Source: an uncultured Muribaculaceae bacterium
Lineage (GTDB): Bacteria; Bacteroidota; Bacteroidia; Bacteroidales; Muribaculaceae
Direction: 5' to 3'
DNA length: 64,000 bases
NCBI GenBank assembly: GCA_910579845.1
Contig: CAJTWL010000004.1
Location: 62,001 to 126,000, forward strand
Of the stretch, positions 16,515 to 24,945 are shown in pieces. The position numbers and the translations under genes were made by a program. The notes beneath the pieces were generated by a model that saw nothing but the letters and a program-made list of their open reading frames with translations, was not told the DNA's origin and did no database searches. The number at the start of each line of letters is the position of its first letter. Positions within the stretch are counted from its first letter, which is position 1.

Positions 16515-17912
16515 CTACTGATGGTTTTCTTGAAGAAGAAATTCGTGAATTTTATAGGGATCGGGAAGTGGTAGATCACGTATGAGTATAGTCGAATACA
16601 ATTTGTATGACTTTACCCTTATTGGATCCAGGGTTCTGAATAGTTCCGTATAGATGTTTTGTATCTGCTGAATAAGAGATTTGTCCCCAACATGGTCTAT
16701 TGACTGTAAAAAATCTCCGACGCTAAAATTTTGCAGTTCAATTGCCGGGACTTCACCATACATCCCATTGTCCAGTTTTACACTATATATCAGGTTCGCT
16801 TTATGGAGTTTCTCAGAGACACTGTTTACAATACGTATAGGAAGGGAATATTTTATTGCGATCTCTTCTCGTGACAGAGGTTTTTTTCCGGTGATAAATA
16901 TTTTGGCGATAACAACCATTACGATTAAAGCGACAGAATACCATCCGTCAAATGATATTTTTTCAGAATTATCATTAAAATTAAATGTGAAAATATTTTG
17001 TAGAGAATATGTCAATACACATCCTGCGAGTAGAATCAGCCATGATAGCTGAAGCCATATCAGCAGTAAAGGCAAGAATGCAAACGAACCGTAAATTGCA
17101 TTATATTTAGAGACATATATCTGTCCATTGACAAACAGCAACTGTAAAATCTGAAAAACTATAGCGCAAATAATTCCTGAAATTGCAGCATATTTGATTT
17201 CTACCCTCGTATTGGGTATGAGCAAATAGCACAATGAGAAGGCCAGCCAACACAAAAAGAAAGGAATTAGTTCGAGAAAGAAGTTGACAATAGGAGATAG
17301 AAATGGGAAATATATGTTGTCTTGAACTGTTGTTGACATAAAAATGGATACCCCCGATGAACAGATCATAAGTATAGGAATGACAAGGCATATAGATATA
17401 TAATCCGATGCCTTTTGGAATATGGACCGTTGGGTCTTTATATCCCAAATGGCATTAAAAGCATCTTCGATATACGAAAGTAAAGAAATTACAGTCCATA
17501 ATAAAAAGATAATTCCAGCTCCGACAAATATCCCTTGAGATGCTTCGTTAAGATATGACTCGACAAAGGACAATGCGGCAGTAATTGCTCTGTGCTGAGA
17601 AGGAAAAAAATTGTATAGTTCGTCTTGCAGATAATTTTGTAATCCGAATCCACGTCCTATTGCGATAAGTAGAGCTATTGCCGGAACGAGCGCCAGAACT
17701 GTAGAATATGTAAGAGACATAGCGCGCAGTTGAAGTCCTCTGTCCAGAAACGAATTTACAGAGAGATTTATCGTTCGTATGATACGGACCTTCATTGTTT
17801 GTCTCGGATCATTCCATACGCCCGATATAAAATATGAAATCTTATCTTTTATATATGAAACAATATTCTGAAACTTTGAGTCTGTCTTTTTCGTCTTGTT
17901 CATTGGAATCAT
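16515..17912 (-). CDS. YihY/BrkB-family inner membrane protein
   Basis: This 465-residue protein belongs to the YihY family, once misnamed RNase BN. It has about six membrane helices between residues 70 and 320, with the conserved starting segment RGLQLRAMSLTYSTVLALVP. Polar residues follow in the helices (GAGIIFLLWTVISLLSYIE, YLLIPNTRVEIKYA). A cytoplasmic winged-helix-like tail fills about 350-465. Its physiological role is unsettled, and transport has been proposed. An internal ATG at 17903 could also start it. It is not obviously in an operon. Confidence 0.88.
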   Translation of the reverse strand: MIPMNKTKKTDSKFQNIVSYIKDKISYFISGVWNDPRQTMKVRIIRTINLSVNSFLDRGLQLRAMSLTYSTVLALVPAIALLIAIGRGFGLQNYLQDELYNFFPSQHRAITAALSFVESYLNEASQGIFVGAGIIFLLWTVISLLSYIEDAFNAIWDIKTQRSIFQKASDYISICLVIPILMICSSGVSIFMSTTVQDNIYFPFLSPIVNFFLELIPFFLCWLAFSLCYLLIPNTRVEIKYAAISGIICAIVFQILQLLFVNGQIYVSKYNAIYGSFAFLPLLLIWLQLSWLILLAGCVLTYSLQNIFTFNFNDNSEKISFDGWYSVALIVMVVIAKIFITGKKPLSREEIAIKYSLPIRIVNSVSEKLHKANLIYSVKLDNGMYGEVPAIELQNFSVGDFLQSIDHVGDKSLIQQIQNIYTELFRTLDPIRVKSYKLYSTILIRDLPLPDPYKIHEFLLQENHQ

Positions 17913-18003
17913 ATTTTAAAATTATAACAACGGAGATTGGAAAAAGAAGCTTATAAAATCAAGAAGTTGAAGTCAAAACGAATTCAAACTCTAAAATGTT
18001 CAA

Positions 18004-18045
18004 TAAAAAAGGAAGACAAACGACCGAGATGGTCAATTGTCTTCC
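18004..18045 (-). terminator. Rho-independent terminator of RNase P RNA
   Basis: On the minus strand a perfect outer stem GGAAGACAA/TTGTCTTCC and an inner GACC/GGTC stem are followed by a run of T (18004-18010). It lies just past the 3' end of the RNase P RNA. Confidence 0.9.
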
Positions 18046-18056
18046 TTAATATGAAA

Positions 18057-18405
18057 ACAGAAATGATATAAGCCGGGTTATGTGCCGAAGAATCGGTGTC
18101 TGTCATTTATCTAATCCAATCGGTTGCCCGACGGCTCAAGCAGCCTACCCCCCGGCAATGGACGGGCAATCCTTGATTGCCGGTATATTTGGCCTTGCAA
18201 CTCGCGGGATATGCGGCCTCTGCTGTCACCAACAGAGCCGGTGGGCTTTTACCCCACCTTTTCACCCTTGCCGGCATAACCGGCGGTTATTTTCTGTCAT
18301 ATTCGCCCCGATGTCACCACCGACTTCCAGTTAAGAAGCGCGATGCCCTGTGTTGCCCGGACTTTCCTCTTACGCATTCAGCGCAAGCGACAGACCTCAT
18401 TTCTG
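18057..18405 (-). ncRNA. rnpB: RNase P RNA component, bacterial class A
   Basis: This is the catalytic RNA of ribonuclease P, which matures tRNA 5' ends. Read on the minus strand it begins near AGAAATGAGGTCTGTCGC and contains the invariant GAGGAAAGTCCGGGCAACAC (CR I region, 18351-18370). Further in is AGGGTGAAAAGGTGGGGTAA, and near the 3' end the segment ending AACCCGGCTTATATCATTTC pairs back to the 5' end. The length of about 349 bases fits class A RNAs. The exact ends are estimated from conserved helices. A strong terminator follows directly. Confidence 0.95.
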
Positions 18406-18482
18406 TGTATGTATAACGTGGAAAAATAGTATTTATTTGAAAACTTGCCAGATCATCTGAAAGAGATATAAGTATTGTTTTT

Positions 18483-19172
18483 TTATTCTATCGTGTTTTC
18501 GTTTTCAGTGTGAGGAATTTTGGTTTGAGTTTTGTTCTCTTTCCCTTTCTTTCTCAGTTTCTTTTGGTCGCGTTGTATTTTCTTTTCCTCCATTACCAAT
18601 TCGGCTTCGGTTTTCTTCCTTCTTGGTATGGATAGAAATCCGTTTGTGCACCATAGAAGTAGAGCTATCCCGGAGATAATGCAACCTGTTTCAAGTTCTC
18701 TTCCAGGGTTTTGAAAATCTTTCTTCAGTAATAGGACAGCTATTCCTGCCGCAGCAACGATAACCGGTATGATATAGAGCCAGAACGGGGCTCCGTTCTT
18801 ATCCTTGCCTTTTGTAATCCACGTTACCTGTGCGATTGCAAGGATAATTATAGATATTCCCAAAGTTATATTTAGATTGCCAAACAGACCAGATGGCATA
18901 ATTAGAATAAGAACACCCCATATCAGCGAGATAATGCCGGTAAGTGTTGAAGCCCATGAATTTGATATGTTATTCTGATTGATATTCCCGTTGTTAAACA
19001 GATTTGTAAATAATATTGATACTCCGGGAATAATAAACACAATTCCGACACTAATGAAAATATAGTGTAGGAATGAGTTGTCAACAACAGATGCCTGTTG
19101 GTTCAGAATCAACAAAAGTATTCCAACGCAAAATGCTACAAGATAACAGATAAAATAAATGGCCTTTTTCAT
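18483..19172 (-). CDS. HdeD/DUF308-like membrane protein
   Basis: This 229-residue integral membrane protein has six hydrophobic helices in three pairs between residues 5 and 190, in the manner of HdeD/DUF308 proteins (for example SWASTLTGIISLIWGVLIL). A charged, lysine-rich cytoplasmic tail from about 190 (RRKKTEAELVMEEKKIQRDQ) is predicted to be helical. The family in enterobacteria is linked to acid resistance, but no function can be assigned here. It stands alone between rnpB and the kinase-like gene. Confidence 0.65.
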   Translation of the reverse strand: MKKAIYFICYLVAFCVGILLLILNQQASVVDNSFLHYIFISVGIVFIIPGVSILFTNLFNNGNINQNNISNSWASTLTGIISLIWGVLILIMPSGLFGNLNITLGISIIILAIAQVTWITKGKDKNGAPFWLYIIPVIVAAAGIAVLLLKKDFQNPGRELETGCIISGIALLLWCTNGFLSIPRRKKTEAELVMEEKKIQRDQKKLRKKGKENKTQTKIPHTENENTIE

Positions 19173-19286
19173 ATGTATTTATTAAAATGAACGAAATTAG
19201 TAATAAATATTGTGGTCTCGTTTATATAGTATAATAAATACGGCTGAAAATTGTTTAGTGCGTTATCCAGTAATATCAGTATATGG

Positions 19287-19895
19287 TTATCGGTTCAGAA
19301 TGTCAAGGATAAATTTGACGATTGAATCTTCAGAGATTTTTGAAGAATCAAAACTAAAATCGTAATTGTCTGCTTTCCCCCAATGCCTGTTGGTAAAGTA
19401 ATTATAATAGCTTTCGCGAGAGTTGTCTTTTTTGCGTACCAACGTTGTGGCGTTTTCTTTTGTGTCTGCTTCCTGACGAGACATCACAGTTTCTATACGA
19501 TCATTTTCAGGAGCATGAATAAACACGCTGATAAGTTTTGGATGGTTTCTAAGTACATAGTCGGCGGTTCTGCCAACTATAATGCAAGATTCCCTTTCTG
19601 CAATTGCAGAAATGACCTTACTTTGCAACCTATATATATTTTCATCCGACAAAGTGTCCGGATTGGACGTGTCGTTCATGTTGCCATAGGTAAAAGATAG
19701 CAGAGACCTGAGAAAAGAAGGTCTCCTTTCATCCTTATTTGTGAAAATATCAGGCGTATAACCCATGGAGGAAGCCGCCTCAGACAATAACTCCCTGTCG
19801 TAATATGACACGTTGAGTTCACTGGCGATACGTTTTCCAAGGCTTCGTCCGCCGGCTCCGTATTGACGTCCTATAACAATCACAAATTTTTCCAT
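19287..19895 (-). CDS. Cytidylate-kinase-like family protein
   Basis: This 202-residue protein belongs to the family called cytidylate kinase-like (Cytidylate_kin2). The N-terminus IVIGRQYGAGGRSLGKRIA is a variant P-loop, and the later RESCIIVGRTADYVLR and VFIHAPENDRIETVMSRQEA follow the kinase fold with its arginine-rich lid. True CMP kinase is usually longer, so its substrate may differ. A TAATTTTG element lies only four bases before its start codon, which suggests a leaderless or nearly leaderless message. Confidence 0.85.
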   Translation of the reverse strand: MEKFVIVIGRQYGAGGRSLGKRIASELNVSYYDRELLSEAASSMGYTPDIFTNKDERRPSFLRSLLSFTYGNMNDTSNPDTLSDENIYRLQSKVISAIAERESCIIVGRTADYVLRNHPKLISVFIHAPENDRIETVMSRQEADTKENATTLVRKKDNSRESYYNYFTNRHWGKADNYDFSFDSSKISEDSIVKFILDILNR

Positions 19896-19899
19896 ATCG

Positions 19900-19932
19900 C
19901 AAAATTAAAAAAAATTATTTGTAAATTTGCAA
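19900..19932. promoter_or_regulatory. Overlapping divergent promoters
   Basis: On the minus strand TTG at 19930-19932 and TAATTTTG at 19900-19907 serve the kinase-like gene, starting at 19895. On the plus strand TAAATTTG at 19922-19929 serves the gene at 19957, although its -33 is poor. The two promoters overlap, so they may compete for polymerase. Confidence 0.5.
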
Positions 19933-19956
19933 CATTAAGATTTCATAAAATAGATT

Positions 19957-20328
19957 ATGTCAGACGAAAATATAAAGAGCGCAGATCAGGCTGCAATGGA
20001 ATGTTATGAATATATTGTAGATAATGCAGAGTCTGAGAATTTCGATATCTCGGAAGCTGTCGATAAACTTAAGCAGACAGATATGTCAGGACAATTTCTA
20101 TGCAGTACTGCAAGATATCTGTCGGCTGTTGATGACAAGAAGTATCATCAATGGATAGCTCCTCTTGTGGAATCAGCTATTGATAAAGACCGTGACAGAA
20201 AGTATATCGGTTCTCTTTTACAGGCGTTATGGGGAGATGACTATAAAAACAGGGCTACAGAACTTTGTGTGTCCGATAATAATTTCAGAAGAATATATAA
20301 GAGAATTTTTCCAACAGGAGCGTTTTAA
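19957..20328 (+). CDS. Conserved hypothetical protein, all-helical
   Basis: I do not recognise this 123-residue protein. It is acidic in the first half (SDENIKSADQAAMECYEYIV, ENFDISEAVDKLKQ) and basic at the end (RRIYKRIFPTGAF), with no signal peptide or membrane helix and a strong helical character. A promoter element TAAATTTG lies 28 bases upstream. The exported cyclophilin gene begins 33 bases later, so the two are probably cotranscribed. No function is proposed. Confidence 0.7.
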   Translation: MSDENIKSADQAAMECYEYIVDNAESENFDISEAVDKLKQTDMSGQFLCSTARYLSAVDDKKYHQWIAPLVESAIDKDRDRKYIGSLLQALWGDDYKNRATELCVSDNNFRRIYKRIFPTGAF

Positions 20329-20360
20329 CAGTAAATCTGCTAATCGTAAAGAAACCTGAT

Positions 20361-21182
20361 ATGAAAAAGATAGTAATTACATTAATAGCGTTTATAACCA
20401 TGGCACTGAATGTTGCGCAGGCACAGAAAGAGATTCCGGAAGGACCTGTTGTAGAGATAAAGACAACTTTAGGAGACATTTTGGTAAAACTATACGATGA
20501 TACCCCCAAACATCGTGATAATTTTTTGAAACTTGTAAATGATAAATTTTATGACGGGGTACTGTTTCATCGTGTAATAAAAGATTTTATGGTGCAAACG
20601 GGTGATCCCGAATCTGTAAATGCCGATTCTACCAAGATGCTTGGAAGCGGGAATCCCGGTTATACTATAGATGCTGAGATTCTATATCCGAAATATTATC
20701 ATAAATATGGTGCTCTTGCAGCTGCCCGTACGGGAGATAACGTCAATCCTGAAAGACGAAGCTCAGGTTCGCAGTTTTATATTGTGACCGGAAATAAATT
20801 TACCGGGCAACAGCTCGATGCTATAGCACAGAGACAGACTATGAATAAGCGTCAGGCATATTTCAACGACTTATGTCTTAAGAACGAGGCAAAGATCCGT
20901 GACCTGCAGAAAGCCGGTGACCGCGTTGCGCTTGACGCCTATAGAGACGAGTTGATAAAAGAGACGGAAGCCAATGTGAAGGAGGAACCGCTGCCGGAAG
21001 AAATGCGTCAGGATTACACCACAATAGGAGGAACACCTCACCTTGACGGTCAGTATACCGTTTTTGGAGAAGTCCTTAAAGGAATGGATACTGTTGAGAA
21101 AATTCAGAATGCAGAGACCGGAAGGGCAGACCGTCCTAAGCAGGATATAAAAATCATTTCTGCTAAAATAATTAAGAAGTGA
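20361..21182 (+). CDS. Exported cyclophilin-type peptidyl-prolyl isomerase
   Basis: This 273-residue protein speeds proline isomerisation during folding, most likely in the periplasm. A signal peptide (MKKIVITLIAFITMALNVAQ, then AQ) precedes the cyclophilin domain. The active-site segment is LFHRVIKDFMVQTGDP, followed by SGSQFYIVTG and HLDGQYTVFGEVLKGMD. Between the last two lies an insertion of about 80 charged residues (about 155-230), typical of Bacteroidetes members and absent from E. coli PpiA. Its last two lysine codons and stop are part of the left arm of palindrome P2. Confidence 0.92.
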   Translation: MKKIVITLIAFITMALNVAQAQKEIPEGPVVEIKTTLGDILVKLYDDTPKHRDNFLKLVNDKFYDGVLFHRVIKDFMVQTGDPESVNADSTKMLGSGNPGYTIDAEILYPKYYHKYGALAAARTGDNVNPERRSSGSQFYIVTGNKFTGQQLDAIAQRQTMNKRQAYFNDLCLKNEAKIRDLQKAGDRVALDAYRDELIKETEANVKEEPLPEEMRQDYTTIGGTPHLDGQYTVFGEVLKGMDTVEKIQNAETGRADRPKQDIKIISAKIIKK

Positions 21183-21381
21183 TTTAAACTTTTTACGAAA
21201 ATAGAACAAAAGTGAAAAACAGTTTTCTTCAACAATAATCTTCAACAATAATCTTCATCAATATTTTGGTGTATTCCGCATCTTTCATAAGTCGCATAGC
21301 CCGCTATGCTCCTTCTTCAACATACGTAATACACTCAAAATCTTAACGAAGCTTAATGATGAAAAAAGTTTAAATCACTTC
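21176..21381. repeat. 206-bp imperfect palindrome (P2) with CATAGCCCGCTATG core
   Basis: The outer arms 21176-21194 and 21363-21381 are perfect 19-bp inverted repeats. Inside are a matching TTTTGgTGTATT/AATACACTCAAAA pair and the core at 21295-21308. The sequence around the core, from GTCGCATAGC to CTCCTTCTT, matches P1 except for three bases. A 13-bp segment (TTCAACAATAATC) is tandemly repeated at 21228-21253. The left arm includes the cyclophilin stop codon. It separates that gene from the DUF349 promoter and may also end transcription. Confidence 0.85.
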
Positions 21382-21407
21382 TAAATAACTGAAAAAGTCA
21401 TTCAAAT

Positions 21408-21438
21408 TTTGTGATATTAAATTAATTATATATCTTTG
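21408..21438 (+). promoter_or_regulatory. Strong Bacteroidales promoter upstream of the DUF349 gene
   Basis: TTTG at 21408-21411, a 19-base spacer and TATCTTTG at 21431-21438 match the consensus exactly. The first gene downstream starts at 21710, so the transcript would have an untranslated leader of about 265 bases. Confidence 0.7.
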
Positions 21439-21444
21439 ACTGAT

Positions 21445-21709
21445 CCTAAAACTGTTTTATTTATGATGAAATTTTAATGATACTTATGTCGGGATTCCGC
21501 AAGTCATATAACAATTTTTCAATTTGCGGAAATAATTCTAAATCGTTTGTAAGATCATTGGCGCATAAATTAAACAGTTTATAGAGGGCAACATAGAAAT
21601 AAATGTGAATTGATATAGCAGTGGTAATAATAATCGGGTATTGTGTTGTAATGTATGTTCGATTTTTGTGTCATTGCTTATTGATATCAACAAATAACAA
21701 CTTACTGAT
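21445..21709 (+). other. Long untranslated leader with hairpin
   Basis: This AT-rich stretch has no credible coding sequence. It contains an 8-bp stem (TTCCGCAA 21495-21502 with TTGCGGAA 21524-21531) around a 21-base loop. No known riboswitch or attenuator peptide is evident. Confidence 0.4.
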
Positions 21710-23653
21710 ATGAACGATCTTGAGAAGAAACTCCCAGAGGAGTCTCTGAACCCCGCTTCCGCAGATAATGTGGATGAGACAATTTCCGGCACTGTTGCTG
21801 ATGAATCAAATTGTGTGTCGGATGATGTGTGCGCAGTAACATCATCTCCAGCTGAGGATTTGTCTGAAACAACAGATACAATCGACGGAACATCTTATGC
21901 TTCCGTCGAGTCTGACAATTCAGCTGATGATAATGATACAGACGAACCGAAGCGTGTTAATTTCCATAATATGACGAAGGATGAGTTGGTATCTGAGTTA
22001 CGTGAAATATTGTCGGAAAACCGTATGGATGCCCATAAGGAAGTGTCGGTAATAAAACAAGCGTTCTTTAATATCAGAGGCAAGGAAACCTTGGAGGAGG
22101 TAAATGAGTATGTCGAAAAAGGAGGCAATCCTCAGGAATTCTCATCACAAGCTGATCCTGTAGAGACCGAGTTTAAGGAGTTGTATGCGGAATTTAAGAA
22201 TAAGCGTGCGGCATATCTTGAGGCAGAGGAGATCGAGCGTAAGGAGAATCTCGCCAAGAAGCAGAGTATCCTTGATGAAATGAAGACTGTATCGGAAGAT
22301 ATCGATAATGTAAATACCCGCTTCCAGGAGTTTCATGATTTGCAGCAGGCTTTCAAGGCTGTAAATAATATCCCGGCTACAGCCGAGACCGAAATATGGA
22401 AAGATTTTCAGGTGACTGTAGAGCAGTTCTATGATCATCTGAAGATGAACAAGGAATTACGTGATCTTGATTTCAAGAAGAATCTCGAAGCAAAGAAATC
22501 ACTTATCGAAGAGGCTTGCAGGCTTGAAGATATGTCTGATCCTGTAGCTGCATTCAGAGCATTGCAGTCACTGCATGAGGAATGGAGAAACATAGGTCCG
22601 GTAGCTAAAGAATTACGTGAAGAGATATGGACTGAATTCAAGGATGCTTCTACTGTCATCAATAAACGTCATCAGGAGTTTTTTGAAAAAAAGAAAGCTG
22701 AAGAAACAGCAAATGAGGAAGCTAAAACATTGTTGTGTGATGAGATTGAGTCTATAGATCTTACTAAGATAAATTCATTCAATTCCTGGGCGGAAGCAAC
22801 CGATAAGGTTATAGAACTTCAGAAAAGATGGAAAGAATTGGGATTTGCTTCCAAAAAGGTAAATAATGCTTTATACTCACGTTTCCGTCAGGCATGCGAT
22901 GCATTCTTTGCTGCCAAGACAGAATATTTTCAAAAGACAAAAGATGAGTTCGCTGCCAATCTCGCCAAGAAAGAAGCATTGTGTGAAAAGGTAGAGGCTC
23001 TAAAAGAGAATGAAGACATCCATAAAGCTACAAACGAGGTCGTAAAACTTCAGGCCGAGTGGAAGAAAATCGGAAGTGTGGCACGCAAGAATAGTGATGA
23101 GATCTGGATGCGCTTCCAGACAGCATGTAATTACTTTTTTGAGGAACGTAAAAAAGCAAATGCTGCAAAGAGAAGTGAGGAATCTGCAAATCTTGCGGCA
23201 AAACAGCAGATTATCGCTCAGCTTAAAGATCTTCCTACAGATGGAGTCCGTTCCGATGTGATAGGCAAGGTCAAGGAGTTGCAGACCGAATGGCAGAAAA
23301 TAGGATTTGTGCCGTTCAAGGTCAAGGATAAGATATTTACTGAATACCGTGAAGTCTGTGATAATCTGTACAATATATATAATTCCCGAGAAAATAAACA
23401 GCGTATAACAAATTTCCGTAATCGTGTCACTTCTTTGAAAGGTAACGGTCTGGATAAAGAACGCGAGAAACTTGTAAGGGCTCTTGAAGGCAGAAAGAAT
23501 GATCTGAAGACTATCGAGAATAATCTTGGATTCTTTAATATTAAATCCAGTGCCGGCAATTCACTTTTGCGAGACATGGAAAATAAAATCAAAAAACTTA
23601 AAGAGGAGATAGCACAGATAGAGGAGAAAATCACTATTCTTGATGCTCAATAA
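21710..23653 (+). CDS. DUF349 repeat protein
   Basis: This 647-residue cytoplasmic protein is built of DUF349 repeats. After an acidic, low-complexity start (about 1-85, rich in Asp, Glu and Ser) come at least five helical repeats of about 70-75 residues. Each holds a tryptophan motif, such as LHEEWRNIGPVAKELREEIW, LQKRWKELGFASKK, LQAEWKKIGSVARKNSDEIW and LQTEWQKIGFVPFKVKDKIF. The C-terminus (about 560-647) is a long coiled coil. Related repeats occur in RNA- or DNA-associated proteins, but the function is not established. SerB begins 15 bases later. Confidence 0.88.
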   Translation: MNDLEKKLPEESLNPASADNVDETISGTVADESNCVSDDVCAVTSSPAEDLSETTDTIDGTSYASVESDNSADDNDTDEPKRVNFHNMTKDELVSELREILSENRMDAHKEVSVIKQAFFNIRGKETLEEVNEYVEKGGNPQEFSSQADPVETEFKELYAEFKNKRAAYLEAEEIERKENLAKKQSILDEMKTVSEDIDNVNTRFQEFHDLQQAFKAVNNIPATAETEIWKDFQVTVEQFYDHLKMNKELRDLDFKKNLEAKKSLIEEACRLEDMSDPVAAFRALQSLHEEWRNIGPVAKELREEIWTEFKDASTVINKRHQEFFEKKKAEETANEEAKTLLCDEIESIDLTKINSFNSWAEATDKVIELQKRWKELGFASKKVNNALYSRFRQACDAFFAAKTEYFQKTKDEFAANLAKKEALCEKVEALKENEDIHKATNEVVKLQAEWKKIGSVARKNSDEIWMRFQTACNYFFEERKKANAAKRSEESANLAAKQQIIAQLKDLPTDGVRSDVIGKVKELQTEWQKIGFVPFKVKDKIFTEYREVCDNLYNIYNSRENKQRITNFRNRVTSLKGNGLDKEREKLVRALEGRKNDLKTIENNLGFFNIKSSAGNSLLRDMENKIKKLKEEIAQIEEKITILDAQ

Positions 23654-23668
23654 AATTCCGGCAATTAG

Positions 23669-24898
23669 ATGAAAGAAGCTAAAAGCGAATTGATCCTGAT
23701 AAATATATCGGGACCGGATAAAAGTGGAATAACGGCAAGTCTTACTGGGATTCTCGCACGTCACAATGCAGATATCCTTGATATCGGTCAGGCTGATATC
23801 CATCATACACTTTCTATGGGTATTCTATTCAAGACGGATTCCCGCAGCAGTGGTGAGATTCTAAAAGAACTGCTCTTTGTGACAAACGAACTGAACGTAC
23901 ATGTGCAGTTCAATGTAATCAGTGAGGAGGAATATAACAATTGGGTCGGCAGACAGGGAAAGAACAGATATATTATCACATTGCTCGGTCGTAGGATTAC
24001 AGCCCAACAGATCGCCGCTGTGGCAAGTATAATAACCGAACAGGGACTTAACATAGAAATTATAACGCGTCTGACAGGGCGCATGCCGCTTGATGAACGA
24101 ATTCAGCCACTTGCCAAAGGGTGTATTGAGTTTTCAGTCAGGGGAACGATTGATGATCGTGAGAAAATGCAAAGCGATTTCATGAAGCTTGCATCTGAAT
24201 TGAATTTCGATATCTCACTTCAGGAGGACACCATGTATCGTCGAAGCAGACGACTTATCTGTTTCGATATGGATTCGACACTTATTCGGACTGAAGTAAT
24301 CGACGAGTTGGCTGATCGCGCCGGAGTAGGCGAGGAGGTAAGAAGAATAACCGAATCGGCCATGCGCGGGGAGATCGACTTTAAGGAGAGCTTCACACGC
24401 AGAGTGGCTCTGTTGAAAGGTCTTGACGTCTCTGTTATGAAAGAGATTGCAGAGAATCTGCCAATCACCGAGGGTGTCGAACGTCTGATGGAGGTGCTTA
24501 AACGTTCCGGATATAAAACCGCGATCCTTTCCGGAGGATTTACATATTTCGGAAATTATCTTAAACAGCGTTTCGGTTTCGACTATGTGTATGCAAACGA
24601 ACTTGAGGTTGGAGAAGATGGTAAACTTACAGGTCGTTATGTCGGAGATATTGTAGACGGCACAAGGAAAAAGGAACTTTTGCGTCTGCTTGCTCAGGTT
24701 GAGAATATAAATATAGCCCAGACAATAGCTGTCGGTGACGGTGCGAACGACCTTCCGATGCTTTCGGAAGCCGGTCTCGGCATCGCTTTCCACGCAAAAC
24801 CGAAAGTTAAGGCTGAGGCACAGCAGAGTATTTCGACCATAGGAATAGACGGTGTTCTTTATTTCTTGGGTTTCAAGGACTCTTATATTAAAATGTAG
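23669..24898 (+). CDS. serB: Phosphoserine phosphatase with N-terminal ACT domains
   Basis: It removes phosphate from phosphoserine in the last step of serine synthesis. The 409 residues begin with two ACT-type regulatory domains (about 5-80 and 100-170), which often bind amino acids. They are followed by a HAD-family phosphatase domain with the nucleophile motif FDMDSTLI (Asp200 and Asp202), SGGFTYF and the metal-binding VGDGANDLPML. It is 15 bp downstream of the DUF349 gene and probably shares its transcript. The assignment is secure; feedback by serine is inferred from the ACT domains. Confidence 0.95.
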   Translation: MKEAKSELILINISGPDKSGITASLTGILARHNADILDIGQADIHHTLSMGILFKTDSRSSGEILKELLFVTNELNVHVQFNVISEEEYNNWVGRQGKNRYIITLLGRRITAQQIAAVASIITEQGLNIEIITRLTGRMPLDERIQPLAKGCIEFSVRGTIDDREKMQSDFMKLASELNFDISLQEDTMYRRSRRLICFDMDSTLIRTEVIDELADRAGVGEEVRRITESAMRGEIDFKESFTRRVALLKGLDVSVMKEIAENLPITEGVERLMEVLKRSGYKTAILSGGFTYFGNYLKQRFGFDYVYANELEVGEDGKLTGRYVGDIVDGTRKKELLRLLAQVENINIAQTIAVGDGANDLPMLSEAGLGIAFHAKPKVKAEAQQSISTIGIDGVLYFLGFKDSYIKM

Positions 24899-24945
24899 AT
24901 CCATACACTAAGTCTATAACAAGTTCCCGACGCATACATTTAAAG

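Noticed and set aside
16277..16579. A 100-codon minus-strand reading frame downstream of the YihY gene
   Set aside because: It overlaps the end of the YihY gene out of frame, has no visible promoter or ribosome site and no family I recognise. It could be a remnant, but I cannot support it as a gene.
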